Assembly (NCBI GenBank): GCA_022826825.1
Contig: JAJDUD010000012.1
Coordinates: 1 to 64,000, forward strand
Reading direction: 5' to 3'
DNA from: Acidobacteriota bacterium
GTDB taxonomy: Bacteria; Acidobacteriota; Vicinamibacteria; Marinacidobacterales; Marinacidobacteraceae
DNA: 64,000 nt
The notes beneath the pieces are model-generated. The model was not told where the DNA came from, did not search any database, and saw nothing but the letters and a program-made list of their open reading frames with translations. Positions 1 through 8,186 of this stretch are shown piece by piece. Both the position numbers and the translations under genes were made by a program. Positions within the stretch are counted from its first letter, which is position 1. Each line of letters opens with the position of its first letter.

Positions 1-441
1 CGCGCCAGCGCCCGCCAGTTCCCCGGAAAAAACGACTTCAAAAGCTCCCAGTCCTCCGGCATCCCGGTGTCCCTCCCCGCAGTATGCGGAACACCCGGAA
101 AGATGCAACGGTAACAGAAAACAAGTTAGCGCTTATGGGGCGCAGCCCCCGAACCCCCACGCCGGTGCGCGCACGGCGCAGCGGCGCACCGCTGTGGCCG
201 CCGCCGACCTCACCCCGGCGGAGCAGGACGCCTTCGACCAGGCGGCGGAGGCCCTCCGGCTCCCCAATGCCGGGGAGCGGGCCTCAGAGGCCGCGAGCGG
301 CGTCCGCGGGCTGTCGCCCGGCCTCCGCGTCCGCATCGAGGACCGCGCCGCCTACGGAGGCTCCGCCGGCCGCCGCCTGGACCCGCCGCAGGCGGGGCCG
401 GAAGCCTTCCCGCAGGGATTCATCGCGCCAGAGGCGCGGGC

Positions 442-673
442 TGGGAGCGACCCCGAACCCCGCAAACAAGGGCTTGCATAAGCCCGGCTGCCGGGGCCGT
501 AGAACGTGCGTTCGGAGGGGGGTCGCTCCCAACCCCGCTCTCCGCCCAAAAAGCGGAGAGCGGATTCGCCAGCGGACGACCGGAACGCGACGGGGACAAC
601 GGGTTCCGGGAACGGTCGTCCCGGAGCGGTACGCGCATAAGTACGCAAATAAGGGGGGTCTGACTTATTTGCG
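442..673. repeat. cluster of palindromes, REP/BIME-like
   Basis: Four inverted repeats lie within 232 bp. A 13-bp perfect pair is at 442-454 and 519-531. An 11-bp perfect stem at 535-545 and 553-563 has a 7-nt loop of CCAAAAA. A 9-bp pair is at 574-582 and 613-621. A 10-bp pair, CGCAAATAAG at 644-653 and CTTATTTGCG at 664-673, flanks a 10-nt loop. The AT-rich last pair stands out in this GC-rich DNA. Such palindrome clusters resemble REP elements mobilised by REP-associated tyrosine transposases; no transposase gene is visible nearby. A bidirectional terminator or folded RNA is the alternative. Confidence 0.5.
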
Positions 674-1039
674 GACGAACGCGACCCCGGGTGCGACCCC
701 GCAGCGGTGCTTTCCTCGCTGGGATCGGACCGGAACCGCACCTCGGGCCGGGACTCCCGGCGAGACGGCGATCCGGGTCGGCGGCGCGCCGTTTCCCGAT
801 CCGCCGACCGCGGTGATCGTCGAGGACGGCCAGTTGGTCCGCGTCACGGTGGTGATCGTGGTCCAGGGGCGGCGCACCGGGCAGCGGTCCGAAGGTGTTG
901 TATGTTCCTGCGGCTGCTCCACCCGGTGCGGCTCGCGGTCCCGGACCCTGCCGCCCGGTGCCCTCGAGAGTGCGCGAACTTCCCGCCGTTGCCCTCTCGG
1001 ACTCGGGACTGCCGGGCCGTCAAAGAAGTGGCCCCAGAT

Positions 1040-1070
1040 GTGACCTCCGTTTTTGGAGGACATGTATAAT
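1040..1070 (+). promoter_or_regulatory. possible sigma70-type promoter
   Basis: A perfect TATAAT lies at 1065-1070, rare in DNA this GC-rich. The best -35 candidate is GTGACC at 1040-1045, a weak match with a long 19-nt spacer. A small hairpin (CCTCC/GGAGG) lies between the two. The first plausible gene downstream starts only at 1408, so a transcript from here would have a leader of more than 300 nt containing the hairpins at 1126-1286. Confidence 0.3.
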
Positions 1071-1125
1071 CGCCTTCAATGACAACGACTTACGAGCGAT
1101 CTGCGGCGGTCCTCCGGTCGGCACA

Positions 1126-1286
1126 GCGGGCCGAAGGCCCGCGGGCGACGCGACGCTCGTCGTCTTGGGCGACAGAGGTCCGGAAACGTCCCCTCCGCCC
1201 GGTTGCACCGAGAGAGAACCATCCCGCAGGTCGGCGGCGTGCCGTGCGCTGCGCGGTCGCGCAGCGCGTGCCGACCAGAGGTCGGC
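1126..1286. repeat. hairpin group with competing stems
   Basis: GCGGGCC at 1126-1132 pairs perfectly with 1136-1142 across a GAA loop. A 9-bp stem pairs 1246-1254 with 1259-1267, enclosed by GTCGGC (1230-1235) and GCCGAC (1270-1275). The same GCCGAC can instead pair with a second GTCGGC at 1281-1286 across a 5-nt loop. Two mutually exclusive folds are therefore possible, as in attenuators, but high GC content alone makes such pairs common. Confidence 0.3.
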
Positions 1287-1407
1287 GTTCCAAGCCGGCG
1301 GCGCCAACAGGACGCTCGGCCGACCCGCCGGACTGCATTTTCACAGCAACTGGGCCGTTCTCGATGCTCACGTCACTTTCTCCACAGGCTGTCAAGACCC
1401 CCGGACG

Positions 1408-1587
1408 ATGATCCGGTTCCGCAACCTCGCGATCGTCGCGGTGCTCGCCACGGTGATCTACGCCCTGATTCCGGCCGCCCGGAAGGCGCGGTTCTTTGAC
1501 AAGCTCCGGGAATTCGGGCGCGCTCTGGTGCTCTCGCTCATCCTCTACTGGCTGCTCATCCTCGGACGCGCCTGGTTCGCGGGGTAA
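1408..1587 (+). CDS. small two-span membrane protein
   Basis: A 59-residue ORF that I do not recognise. It has two hydrophobic stretches (about residues 7-24 and 39-58) joined by a short charged loop rich in Lys and Arg, so it is probably a small inner-membrane protein with two helices and both ends on the same side. The ATG at 1408 gives a first helix right after a short basic N-terminus. It lies 30 bp upstream of msrB on the same strand and could be co-transcribed with it. It is too short for a firm family call. Confidence 0.5.
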   Translation: MIRFRNLAIVAVLATVIYALIPAARKARFFDKLREFGRALVLSLILYWLLILGRAWFAG

Positions 1588-1617
1588 ACCGCCTCACCAG
1601 AGCCACCTGACGACGCC

Positions 1618-2040
1618 ATGACCAAGCCCGGAAAGATCAAGAAAACCAACGCGGAATGGCGCGAACAACTGACTGCGGAACAGTTCGCCGTCACGCGGCG
1701 CGGCGCCACCGAACCACCGTTCACCGGAGTTCACTACACAAATCGCAAGGACGGGGAATACCGCTGCGTCTGCTGCGGGGCGCTGCTCTTCTCATCAAGC
1801 GACAAGTACGACTCCGGGAGCGGTTGGCCGAGCTTCACGCGGCCCGCGGACCGGGAAGCGACGGCCACCTCGGCGGACCGCAGTCTCGGCATGGTGCGCA
1901 CGGAAGCCGCCTGTGCCCGTTGCGACGCACACCTCGGCCACGTATTCCCGGACGGCCCGCCCCAGGAGACCGGAGAGCGGTGGTGCATCAACTCCGCGGC
2001 GCTCGACTTCTGCAGCTCGGAAGGTGACGGCGATCGCTGA
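1618..2040 (+). CDS. msrB: peptide-methionine (R)-S-oxide reductase MsrB
   Basis: A 140-residue cytoplasmic enzyme that reduces the R-form of methionine sulfoxide in proteins, using thioredoxin as electron donor. The length is that of a single-domain MsrB. Two zinc-binding CxxC pairs are present (Cys50/Cys53 and Cys99/Cys102), as is the catalytic Cys123 in the family motif RWCINSAAL. The conserved SGSGWPSF stretch lies at about residues 66-73. There is no signal peptide. The 3' end overlaps the start of the next gene by 17 bp, suggesting co-translation. Family and activity are clear from the motifs. Confidence 0.95.
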   Translation: MTKPGKIKKTNAEWREQLTAEQFAVTRRGATEPPFTGVHYTNRKDGEYRCVCCGALLFSSSDKYDSGSGWPSFTRPADREATATSADRSLGMVRTEAACARCDAHLGHVFPDGPPQETGERWCINSAALDFCSSEGDGDR

Positions 2041-2785
2041 TCCGGCCATCGCCGCCCTGCTGCTCATTCCGGCAGGCTTCGTCGCCGGTGCGCTCAACAC
2101 GGTCGCCGGCGGCGGGTCGTTTCTCACCCTGCCCCTGCTGATCCTGTTGGGACTGCCTCATACCGTCGCCAACGGCACGAACCGGCTCGCTATCCTGATC
2201 CAGACCGCCGGCGCTACCGCCGCCTTCCGCCGCGCCGACGTATTGCCGGTCAGGGTGCTGGTCCGGCTGGGCCTCGCGGCGGTACTCGGTGCGGGCGTCG
2301 GCAGCACCCTGGCGGTCCACGTGGGGGAGACCGTCTTCCTGCGGTTCCTGTCCATCGTGATGGTCCTGTTCACGCTCTTTCCACTGCTGCAGCGCGGGGC
2401 GGATGGAGGCGACGTTCGGCCCGGCGCACCGCACGGGGGCGCAGGACTGGCGACGGCGTTCGTCGCGGTCGGGTTCTACGGCGGGTTCTTGCAGGCCGGA
2501 GTCGGTTTCTTGTCGCTCGCGGCCACGAACTGGGCCGGTTACGGACTGGTGGCCGGAAACGCCATCAAGGTGGCCTGCATCTTCCTGTTCTCCATCGTGT
2601 CGCTGTCGATCTTCGCGGCGAACGGGATGGTGGACTGGGGGGTCGGCCTGGCGCTCGGCGTCGGGACCTTTGCCGGAGCGCTGGCCGGCGCCCGGCTGAC
2701 CCTGCGGGCCGGCGACCGGATCCTGCGCTTCATCGTGGCCGCCACCACCCTCGCCTTCGCGGTGGCCCTGTGGCTGCGGACGTGA
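2024..2785 (+). CDS. TauE/SafE (TSUP) family permease
   Basis: A membrane protein of about 253 residues in the sulfite/organosulfonate exporter family, with roughly eight hydrophobic helices arranged as two similar halves. The family signature is visible near the N-terminus ([12 protein letters not shown], then the [16 protein letters not shown] region). I chose the GTG at 2024 because it follows a GGAAG-like ribosome site and begins just before the first helix; the frame stays open further upstream inside msrB. Family members export sulfite, sulfoacetate or other small anions; the substrate cannot be told from sequence. The neighbours metX and metY make a sulfur compound plausible. Confidence 0.85.
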   Translation: MTAIADPAIAALLLIPAGFVAGALNTVAGGGSFLTLPLLILLGLPHTVANGTNRLAILIQTAGATAAFRRADVLPVRVLVRLGLAAVLGAGVGSTLAVHVGETVFLRFLSIVMVLFTLFPLLQRGADGGDVRPGAPHGGAGLATAFVAVGFYGGFLQAGVGFLSLAATNWAGYGLVAGNAIKVACIFLFSIVSLSIFAANGMVDWGVGLALGVGTFAGALAGARLTLRAGDRILRFIVAATTLAFAVALWLRT

Positions 2786-3993
2786 GCCCGGGCGCGGGAC
2801 ATCCGCGGCGGGATCCGTGGCAGATCCCGGCGAGCGCCTCTCCCCATCGCCGGCTGCGGCTGACCCCGCCGGGCCCTTTCACGCTCGAGAGCGGCGCTGT
2901 TCTCCCCGAGCTGGAGATCGCCTGCGAGACCTGGGGCGAATCCGACTCGGACGGCGGGAACACTGTCCTGATCGCTCCGGCGCTCTCCGCCGACGCGCAC
3001 GCGGCCGGGCGCGGCGGAGGGCCGGAGCCGGCAGTGGACGGGTTCGGGGCCGAGAGCGCCGCCGGAAACGAGGGACTCGGCTGGTGGGATCCCATGATCG
3101 GACCCGGCAAGGCGTTCGACACCGACCGCTTTCACGTGGTCTGCATGAGCCTCCTGGGCGGGTGCGGCGGCACAACGGGTCCTCTCAGCCTCAATCCGGA
3201 CACCGGGCGTCCTTACGGGACCGGTTTTCCGGCGATCACGGTGGGAGACATCGTCCGGGCCTCCCGCGCGGGGCTCCACCAGCTTGGAGTCCGGCGGCTT
3301 CGGGGAATCTCGGGCGGCTCCCTCGGCGGGATGCAGGCGTTCGAATGGGCGGCGGCATTCCCGGACGAGGTGGACGCCGTCGTTGCCGTCGCGAGCACCC
3401 CCGGCCTCTCGGCGCAGGGCATCGGCTGGAACTGGATCGCGAGGAGCGCCATCACGGGAGACCCGGCCTGGTGCGGGGGCCGCTACGCCGAGGAAGGCAT
3501 CCGGCCGGTCCACGGCCTCGCCACCGCCCGCATGGTGGGACACCTGACCTACCTGTCGGCGCCCGGCATGGAGATCAAGTTCGGACGCCGCCTTCAGGAA
3601 AGGCGGGACTTTGCCGGCGACCTCGAGGCCGCGGACTTTCAGGTCGAGTCCTACCTCGTCCATCAGGCGGCGAAATTCAATCGGCGCTTCGACGCGAACG
3701 CCTACCTGTTCCTCTCCTACGCGCTGACGCGGTTCGATCTGGCGGAGCGCTACGGCGACGGCGATCTCGAAGCGGCCGTGGAGCGGTTCCGCTGCCGCAC
3801 CCTGCTCCTCTCCTTCTCCTCGGATTGGCTATACCCTTCCGGCGATTCCCGAAGGCTCGCGGCCGCGCTCGAGGCCCGCCGGAAGAGCGTGGTCCATCAC
3901 GAGATCGACACGACGTACGGACACGACTCGTTCCTCCTGGAGGCGGGCCGCATGACTCCCCTCGTTCGCGGGTTTCTGGGTCTCTCGAGGTAG
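2782..3993 (+). CDS. metX: homoserine O-acyltransferase MetX
   Basis: An alpha/beta-hydrolase-fold enzyme of about 403 residues that activates homoserine by O-acylation (acetyl-CoA in most members) for methionine synthesis. The nucleophile elbow GGSLGGMQ places the catalytic Ser at about residue 180. The downstream triad partners are visible as Asp in FSSDWLYP and His in YGHDSFL. The GPGKAFDT and GGTTGP motifs of the family precede the elbow. The GTG at 2782 overlaps the stop of the previous gene as GTGA; an in-frame GTG at 2770 is the alternative start. metY, which uses the product, follows 7 bp downstream. Acetyl rather than succinyl specificity is likely but not proven. Confidence 0.92.
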   Translation: MSPGAGHPRRDPWQIPASASPHRRLRLTPPGPFTLESGAVLPELEIACETWGESDSDGGNTVLIAPALSADAHAAGRGGGPEPAVDGFGAESAAGNEGLGWWDPMIGPGKAFDTDRFHVVCMSLLGGCGGTTGPLSLNPDTGRPYGTGFPAITVGDIVRASRAGLHQLGVRRLRGISGGSLGGMQAFEWAAAFPDEVDAVVAVASTPGLSAQGIGWNWIARSAITGDPAWCGGRYAEEGIRPVHGLATARMVGHLTYLSAPGMEIKFGRRLQERRDFAGDLEAADFQVESYLVHQAAKFNRRFDANAYLFLSYALTRFDLAERYGDGDLEAAVERFRCRTLLLSFSSDWLYPSGDSRRLAAALEARRKSVVHHEIDTTYGHDSFLLEAGRMTPLVRGFLGLSR

Positions 3994-4000
3994 ACGCCCC

Positions 4001-5362
4001 ATGAGCGAAAAAGAAGTCGGCGCCGAGACCCGCGAGTTCGGTTTCGCCACCCGGGCGGTTCATGCCGGCGCCCGGCCCGAGCCCACCACCGGGGCGCGCG
4101 CCACTCCCATCTTCCAGACCACCAGCTACGTGTTCGAGGACCCGGAGGCGGCGGCGGCCTACTTCAACCTCCAGGAATACGGAAACACGTACTCCCGGAT
4201 CATGAACCCCACCGTGGCCGCGTTCGAGGAGCGGATCGCAAACCTCGAGGGCGGGGTGGGCGCCGTCGCCTTCGCCTCAGGACTCGCCGCCCAGGCGGGC
4301 GCTTTCTTCACAGCGCTCCAGCCGGGCGACCACGTGGTCGCGTCCCGGGCCCTCTACGGCGGCACCCTCACCCAGATCAAGCATCTCGAACGCAAGCTGG
4401 GGTTCCGGGTCACGTTCGTGGATCCGGACGACCCGGGCCACTGGCGGGAAGCCGTCCGTCCGGAGACCCGTCTGTTCTTCGGCGAAACCATCGGCAATCC
4501 CGGCGGCAACGTCCTCGACATCGAATCCGTCGCGGAGATCGCCCATCGCCAGGGGGTGCCCCTCATGGTGGACAGCACCTTCGCGACCCCCTACCTCTGC
4601 CGGCCCCTCGAATGGGGCGCCGACATCGTGGTCCATTCGACGACGAAGTTCATCGGCGGCCACGGGAACAGCATCGGCGGCGTGGTGGTCGAATCGGGAC
4701 GGTTCCCCTGGGACAACGGCAAATTCCCGGGAATCGCGGATCCCTCCCCGGCGTACCACGGCTTGGCGTTTCAGGCGACCTTCGGCGAGTACGGATTCCT
4801 GATGAAGCTGCGCGCCGAAACCTTGCGCGATCTCGGGGCCTGCATGTCCCCGTTCAACGCCTTCCTCTTCGGGCTCGGCGCCGAGACGCTGCCGCTCCGG
4901 ATGGAGCGCCACACGGCGAACGCTCTCGAGATTGCGACCTTCCTCACCGGAAGGCCCGAGGTCGAGACGGTGGCGCACCCGGGACTCCCCGGAAGCCGCT
5001 ATGCCCCGCTGGTCGCGAAGTACCTTCCCCGGGGGGCGGGCTCGGTCTTCTCCTTCGACCTGAAGGGAGGGCGCCGGGCCGGAGCCCGGTTCATCCGCGA
5101 ACTGAATCTCTTTTCCCATCTCGCGAACGTCGGTGACGCGAAGAGCCTGGTGATCCATCCGGCGAGCACCACCCACCGGCAGCTCGACGACGAAGAACTC
5201 CGGGGCGCCGGGATTTCACCGGGCACGATCCGCCTTTCGGTCGGCATCGAAGATCCGCGGGACCTGATCTGGGACCTGACCCGGGGGCTGGAAGCGGCCG
5301 CGGCGCCGGGATCCGAAGACGACGAAGCCCCAACCGGGGAGGCCATGGCATGTCCTCTGTAA
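4001..5362 (+). CDS. metY: O-acetylhomoserine sulfhydrylase MetY
   Basis: A 453-residue PLP enzyme of the Cys/Met metabolism family that makes homocysteine from O-acetylhomoserine and sulfide. The PLP lysine is Lys216 in HSTTKFIGGHG. Tyr64 of the YSRIMNPT motif and Asp191 (MVDSTF) are the other cofactor contacts. The insertion between the lysine and the FGEYGFLMK region is typical of MetY rather than of cystathionine gamma-synthase. It lies directly after metX and overlaps the next gene by 13 bp, forming a metX-metY-CoA-binding operon for direct sulfhydrylation. The C-terminal tail after about residue 430 is acidic and probably disordered. Confidence 0.95.
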   Translation: MSEKEVGAETREFGFATRAVHAGARPEPTTGARATPIFQTTSYVFEDPEAAAAYFNLQEYGNTYSRIMNPTVAAFEERIANLEGGVGAVAFASGLAAQAGAFFTALQPGDHVVASRALYGGTLTQIKHLERKLGFRVTFVDPDDPGHWREAVRPETRLFFGETIGNPGGNVLDIESVAEIAHRQGVPLMVDSTFATPYLCRPLEWGADIVVHSTTKFIGGHGNSIGGVVVESGRFPWDNGKFPGIADPSPAYHGLAFQATFGEYGFLMKLRAETLRDLGACMSPFNAFLFGLGAETLPLRMERHTANALEIATFLTGRPEVETVAHPGLPGSRYAPLVAKYLPRGAGSVFSFDLKGGRRAGARFIRELNLFSHLANVGDAKSLVIHPASTTHRQLDDEELRGAGISPGTIRLSVGIEDPRDLIWDLTRGLEAAAAPGSEDDEAPTGEAMACPL

Positions 5363-5874
5363 TCGCTTGCGAACTCCCGCCGCCTCTGCCCGCGGACGGC
5401 TCGGAGCCGGATCTCCGCCAGTACCAGGACGCCGGGACCATCCGCCGGCTGCTGACTTCCGCCCGCACGGTGGCCGTGGTCGGCCTCTCCCCGAAGGAAC
5501 TGCGCGCCAGCTACTTCGTCGGCTTCTACCTGCAGCGGAACGGATACCGGGTCGTCCCCGTAAACCCACGGGAACAGGAGATCCTGGGAGAGACGTGCTA
5601 TCCGAGCGTGGCGGCGATCGAGGAGCCGGTGGACATCGTGAACGTCTTCCGCGCCCCGGCGGCGGTTCCCGGCATCGTCGAGGAGTGCGCCGGCCGCGCG
5701 AAGGCGATCTGGCTGCAGTACGGGGTCATCCACCCGGAGGCGGCCGAACGAGCCCGCGCGCTCGGGATTGAGGTGATCATGGACCGCTGCATGAAGGTGG
5801 AACACGCCCGGCACCTCGGACGGCTCCACTGGCTCGGATTCACGACCCGCCGCATCACCGCCAGGCGAGGGTAG
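5350..5874 (+). CDS. CoA-binding (Rossmann) domain protein
   Basis: A 174-residue single-domain protein of the CoA_binding_2 family (YccU-like). The nucleotide-binding start VAVVGLSPKE is at about residues 41-50, and the typical closing segment around HPEAAERARALGIEVIMDRCMKVEH is present in order. There are no membrane segments. The function is not established for the family, but these genes are often found beside metY or other sulfur-amino-acid genes, as here, where the start lies inside the metY end. A role in acyl-CoA sensing or in activating the O-acylhomoserine pathway is possible but is inference. Confidence 0.85.
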   Translation: MSSVIACELPPPLPADGSEPDLRQYQDAGTIRRLLTSARTVAVVGLSPKELRASYFVGFYLQRNGYRVVPVNPREQEILGETCYPSVAAIEEPVDIVNVFRAPAAVPGIVEECAGRAKAIWLQYGVIHPEAAERARALGIEVIMDRCMKVEHARHLGRLHWLGFTTRRITARRG

Positions 5875-5905
5875 TGGCGTCCGCCTGACGGTCCGCAGCG
5901 ATCCC

Positions 5906-6532
5906 ATGCCGAAGAAGAGCGGAGCGGCGCCCGCCGACTCCACGATTCTCCGGCAGTTCGTCGCGCGGCCGCGCGAGGTCGGCGCCGTCTGGCGCAGTTC
6001 GCCGGCGCTCGGCATTGCGATGGCGGAGGCGGTCCGTTGGCCGGAGACCGCCGCCGTCGTGGAAGCCGGAGCGGGAGACGGCGCCATCACGGAGCACCTG
6101 CTCGCGGCGAAGCCCTCCGGCACTCCGTTTCTCGCCGTCGAACTCAACCGGATGTGCGCTCACGAACTCGCGCGCCGGCTGCCCGACGTCAGGATCGTCG
6201 TGGACGATCTCGCCAACCTGTGCTCGATCTGCGCCAGCGAAAAGGTCGGCGAAGTGGGCGCGGTCGTCGCGACGCTGCCCTGGTCGGTCATACCGGAAGA
6301 CAAGCAGACCAGCATGCTGGAGGCGATCCTGGAAACGCTGGGTCCCGACGGGCAACTGCTCTTCTACATCTACATCCAGGCGCTGCCGTTCTGGCGCCGC
6401 TCGCCCTTCGCCAAGCTGCTCCACACGAGCTTCAGGACCATCGAACACGGATCCGTCGTCTGGAAGAACGTGCCTCCGGCCGTCGTCTTCTCATGCCGGG
6501 GACTCCGCCGTGCCCCGAATCCGACGGGTTAG
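5906..6532 (+). CDS. SAM-dependent methyltransferase, phospholipid N-methyltransferase-like
   Basis: A 208-residue Rossmann methyltransferase. Motif I is VEAGAGDGAITEHLL (about residues 52-66), followed by the acidic residue of VELNRM and a motif IV-like LPWSVIPEDK. The overall pattern fits the COG3963 group, which includes bacterial phosphatidylethanolamine N-methyltransferases, and also resembles KsgA-type rRNA dimethylases, which are usually longer. It has no membrane span and would act at the membrane surface if it is lipid-specific. Its stop overlaps the stop of mnmA on the other strand by 4 bp, so the two genes converge. The substrate is uncertain. Confidence 0.75.
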   Translation: MPKKSGAAPADSTILRQFVARPREVGAVWRSSPALGIAMAEAVRWPETAAVVEAGAGDGAITEHLLAAKPSGTPFLAVELNRMCAHELARRLPDVRIVVDDLANLCSICASEKVGEVGAVVATLPWSVIPEDKQTSMLEAILETLGPDGQLLFYIYIQALPFWRRSPFAKLLHTSFRTIEHGSVVWKNVPPAVVFSCRGLRRAPNPTG

Positions 6533-7611
6533 GGGGATACGGCCGCGGCGTCCGTGATGCGCCCCGATCCCAGGCAGCGGGTACCCCGGTAGAGGACCGC
6601 GAACTGACCCGGAGCGAGACCCTCGTCCGGCTCGTCGAGCACGGCCTCCCCTTCCCCGGTCTCGTCCCACGACACCTGCGCCGGGGCCAGTTCCGGCCCG
6701 TGCCGCACCCGCACGCGAAGGCGTTCCGAACCGGACGACGCACCGCCCGCGATCCAGTGGAGGTCCTCCAGGCGACACCGGTTCCGGGGCCGGCCGGCGC
6801 CCCGGCGCACGACGACCCGGTTCGCCCGGGGATCCTTGCCGGCGACGAACCACGGGCCGCCCGACAGGCCGAGGCCGCGCCGCTGGCCAATCGTGAACAG
6901 CCAGTGCCCGCGGTGCGTTCCGATTTCGTCGCCCGTCGCCTCGTCCACGACCGGTCCCGGCCGCTCGCCGAGGTGGGCAGTGACGAAGTCGCGGTACCGC
7001 ACGCCCCCGAGAAAGCAGATGCCCTGACTGTCCCGGCGGTCCTGCGGCGCGAGCCCGAGTCGGCTGGCGAGCCGCCGGACCTCGGTCTTCCGCAGGTCGC
7101 CCACCGGAAACGACGACCGCTCGAGCTGGCGTCCGCTGATCCGGGAGAGGAAGTAGGTCTGATCCTTCACCGGGTCGGGGGCGCGGTGCAGTTCCACGCC
7201 GTCCGCCGTCTCGACCCGGCGCGCGTAGTGTCCGGTCGCCACCCTCTCGAAGCGGCCGCCCGGGATCTCCGCGTCCACCCACTCGGCGAAGGCCCCGAAC
7301 TTGATCCGCGCGTTGCAGAAGAGGTCGGGACTCGGCGTCCCTCCGCGCTCGAGTTCCTCGAGGAGATAGGCGACGACGCCCTCCCGGTAGGCGCGCTGCA
7401 GCGGGATCACGGTGAGCGGGACCCCGAACTGTCCGGCGACGGCGCGGGCGTAACGGAGGTCCTCCTCCCAGGGGCATTCGCCGAGATGCTCGAGCTCATC
7501 CTCGAGCCAGACCTTCAGGTAGAAGGCGTGCAGGTCGTGACCCGACCGCGCCAGGGTGGCGAGGGCGACGGAGCTGTCCACTCCTCCGGAGGCGAGTACG
7601 GCGATGCGCAT
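6529..7611 (-). CDS. mnmA: tRNA 2-thiouridylase MnmA
   Basis: A 360-residue enzyme that adds sulfur to U34 of tRNA for Lys, Glu and Gln. It starts with the ATP-pyrophosphatase loop SGGVDSS (residues 8-14). The catalytic cysteines are Cys99 in DLFCNARIKF and Cys199 in DSQGICF. GHYAR and DQTYFL, both involved in tRNA or ATP handling, lie between them, and a C-terminal beta-barrel with GLSGGPWFV follows. I start at the ATG at 7611 because the PP-loop normally lies within the first 15 residues; the frame is open further upstream without homology. It is divergent from the MOSC gene, 89 bp away. Confidence 0.95.
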   Translation of the reverse strand: MRIAVLASGGVDSSVALATLARSGHDLHAFYLKVWLEDELEHLGECPWEEDLRYARAVAGQFGVPLTVIPLQRAYREGVVAYLLEELERGGTPSPDLFCNARIKFGAFAEWVDAEIPGGRFERVATGHYARRVETADGVELHRAPDPVKDQTYFLSRISGRQLERSSFPVGDLRKTEVRRLASRLGLAPQDRRDSQGICFLGGVRYRDFVTAHLGERPGPVVDEATGDEIGTHRGHWLFTIGQRRGLGLSGGPWFVAGKDPRANRVVVRRGAGRPRNRCRLEDLHWIAGGASSGSERLRVRVRHGPELAPAQVSWDETGEGEAVLDEPDEGLAPGQFAVLYRGTRCLGSGRITDAAAVSP

Positions 7612-7700
7612 ACCGGTCGAACCCAGCCCGGAATCATGACGCGGCGCCAGAACGGCGGTAGGATTCCGCCGGGCTGCCACGGCCCTCCCCGGAACCCCCC

Positions 7701-8186
7701 ATGTCAGAACCAGCCACCAACCACCAGCCCGGCAGCCTCCTCGCCATCTGGGCCAAGGGAGCACGCGGTGAACCCATGATGTCCCGGTCCGAGGGGGAAC
7801 TGATCGCCGGCGAAGGGCTTCGAAACTCCGCGCCCACCCGGGGGAAGCGCCAGGTCACCGTCCTTTCGCGGGAAGCCTGGGAGCGCGCGGCTGACGAAGC
7901 CGGTCAACCCGACGCGGACCCGGCCCTCCGGCGGGCGAATCTGCTCGTGACCGGGGTTGACTTCCGGCAGACCATCGGGCGGACGCTCGCGGTGGGCGAA
8001 ACCCGGATTCTGATCCACGGGGAAACGAAGCCCTGCGAACGGATGGATGGCGCCGCGCTGCGCATGCGCGACGCGCTGGCGCCCGACTGGCGCGGAGGGG
8101 CGTTCGGCGAAGTGGTGAGCGGCGGGAGGATTCGGCTCGGCGATCCGGTCGCCTGGGCGGAAGCGGGCGGATCTCCGGGTCCTTGA
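7701..8186 (+). CDS. MOSC domain protein
   Basis: A 161-residue protein whose sequence fits a stand-alone MOSC domain, the C-terminal domain of molybdenum cofactor sulfurases that is also found alone. Supporting landmarks are the RQVTVLSREAWE segment, the RRANLLVTGVDF region, and the ETKPCERMD motif that carries the conserved Cys (about residue 111). MOSC proteins bind molybdenum cofactor and may handle sulfur or reduce N-hydroxylated compounds; the exact role here is unknown. The stop overlaps the TTG start of the next gene. Confidence 0.82.
   Translation: MSEPATNHQPGSLLAIWAKGARGEPMMSRSEGELIAGEGLRNSAPTRGKRQVTVLSREAWERAADEAGQPDADPALRRANLLVTGVDFRQTIGRTLAVGETRILIHGETKPCERMDGAALRMRDALAPDWRGGAFGEVVSGGRIRLGDPVAWAEAGGSPGP

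Larger units (their letters stand above)
1..1407. other. gene-poor leading segment
   Basis: I find no convincing protein gene here. Open frames exist on both strands, but their translations are arginine/proline-rich, contain no recognisable motif and overlap one another, as expected from random frames in very GC-rich DNA. Bases 1-440 show nothing I can name. From 442 to 673 there is a cluster of perfect inverted repeats (separate entry). A TATAAT box lies at 1065-1070 and several stable hairpins at 1126-1286 (separate entries). The segment could be intergenic, an untranslated RNA region or the decayed edge of a gene outside the window. Confidence 0.5.

Noticed and set aside
84-1043. Long plus-strand open frame of 319 codons at the window start
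   Set aside because: The translation is dominated by Arg, Pro and Thr with no domain-like segments, overlaps other open frames on both strands, and crosses the palindrome cluster.
4001-5874. metY plus CoA-binding gene as a novel pair
   Set aside because: This association is common next to direct-sulfhydrylation genes and is not new.
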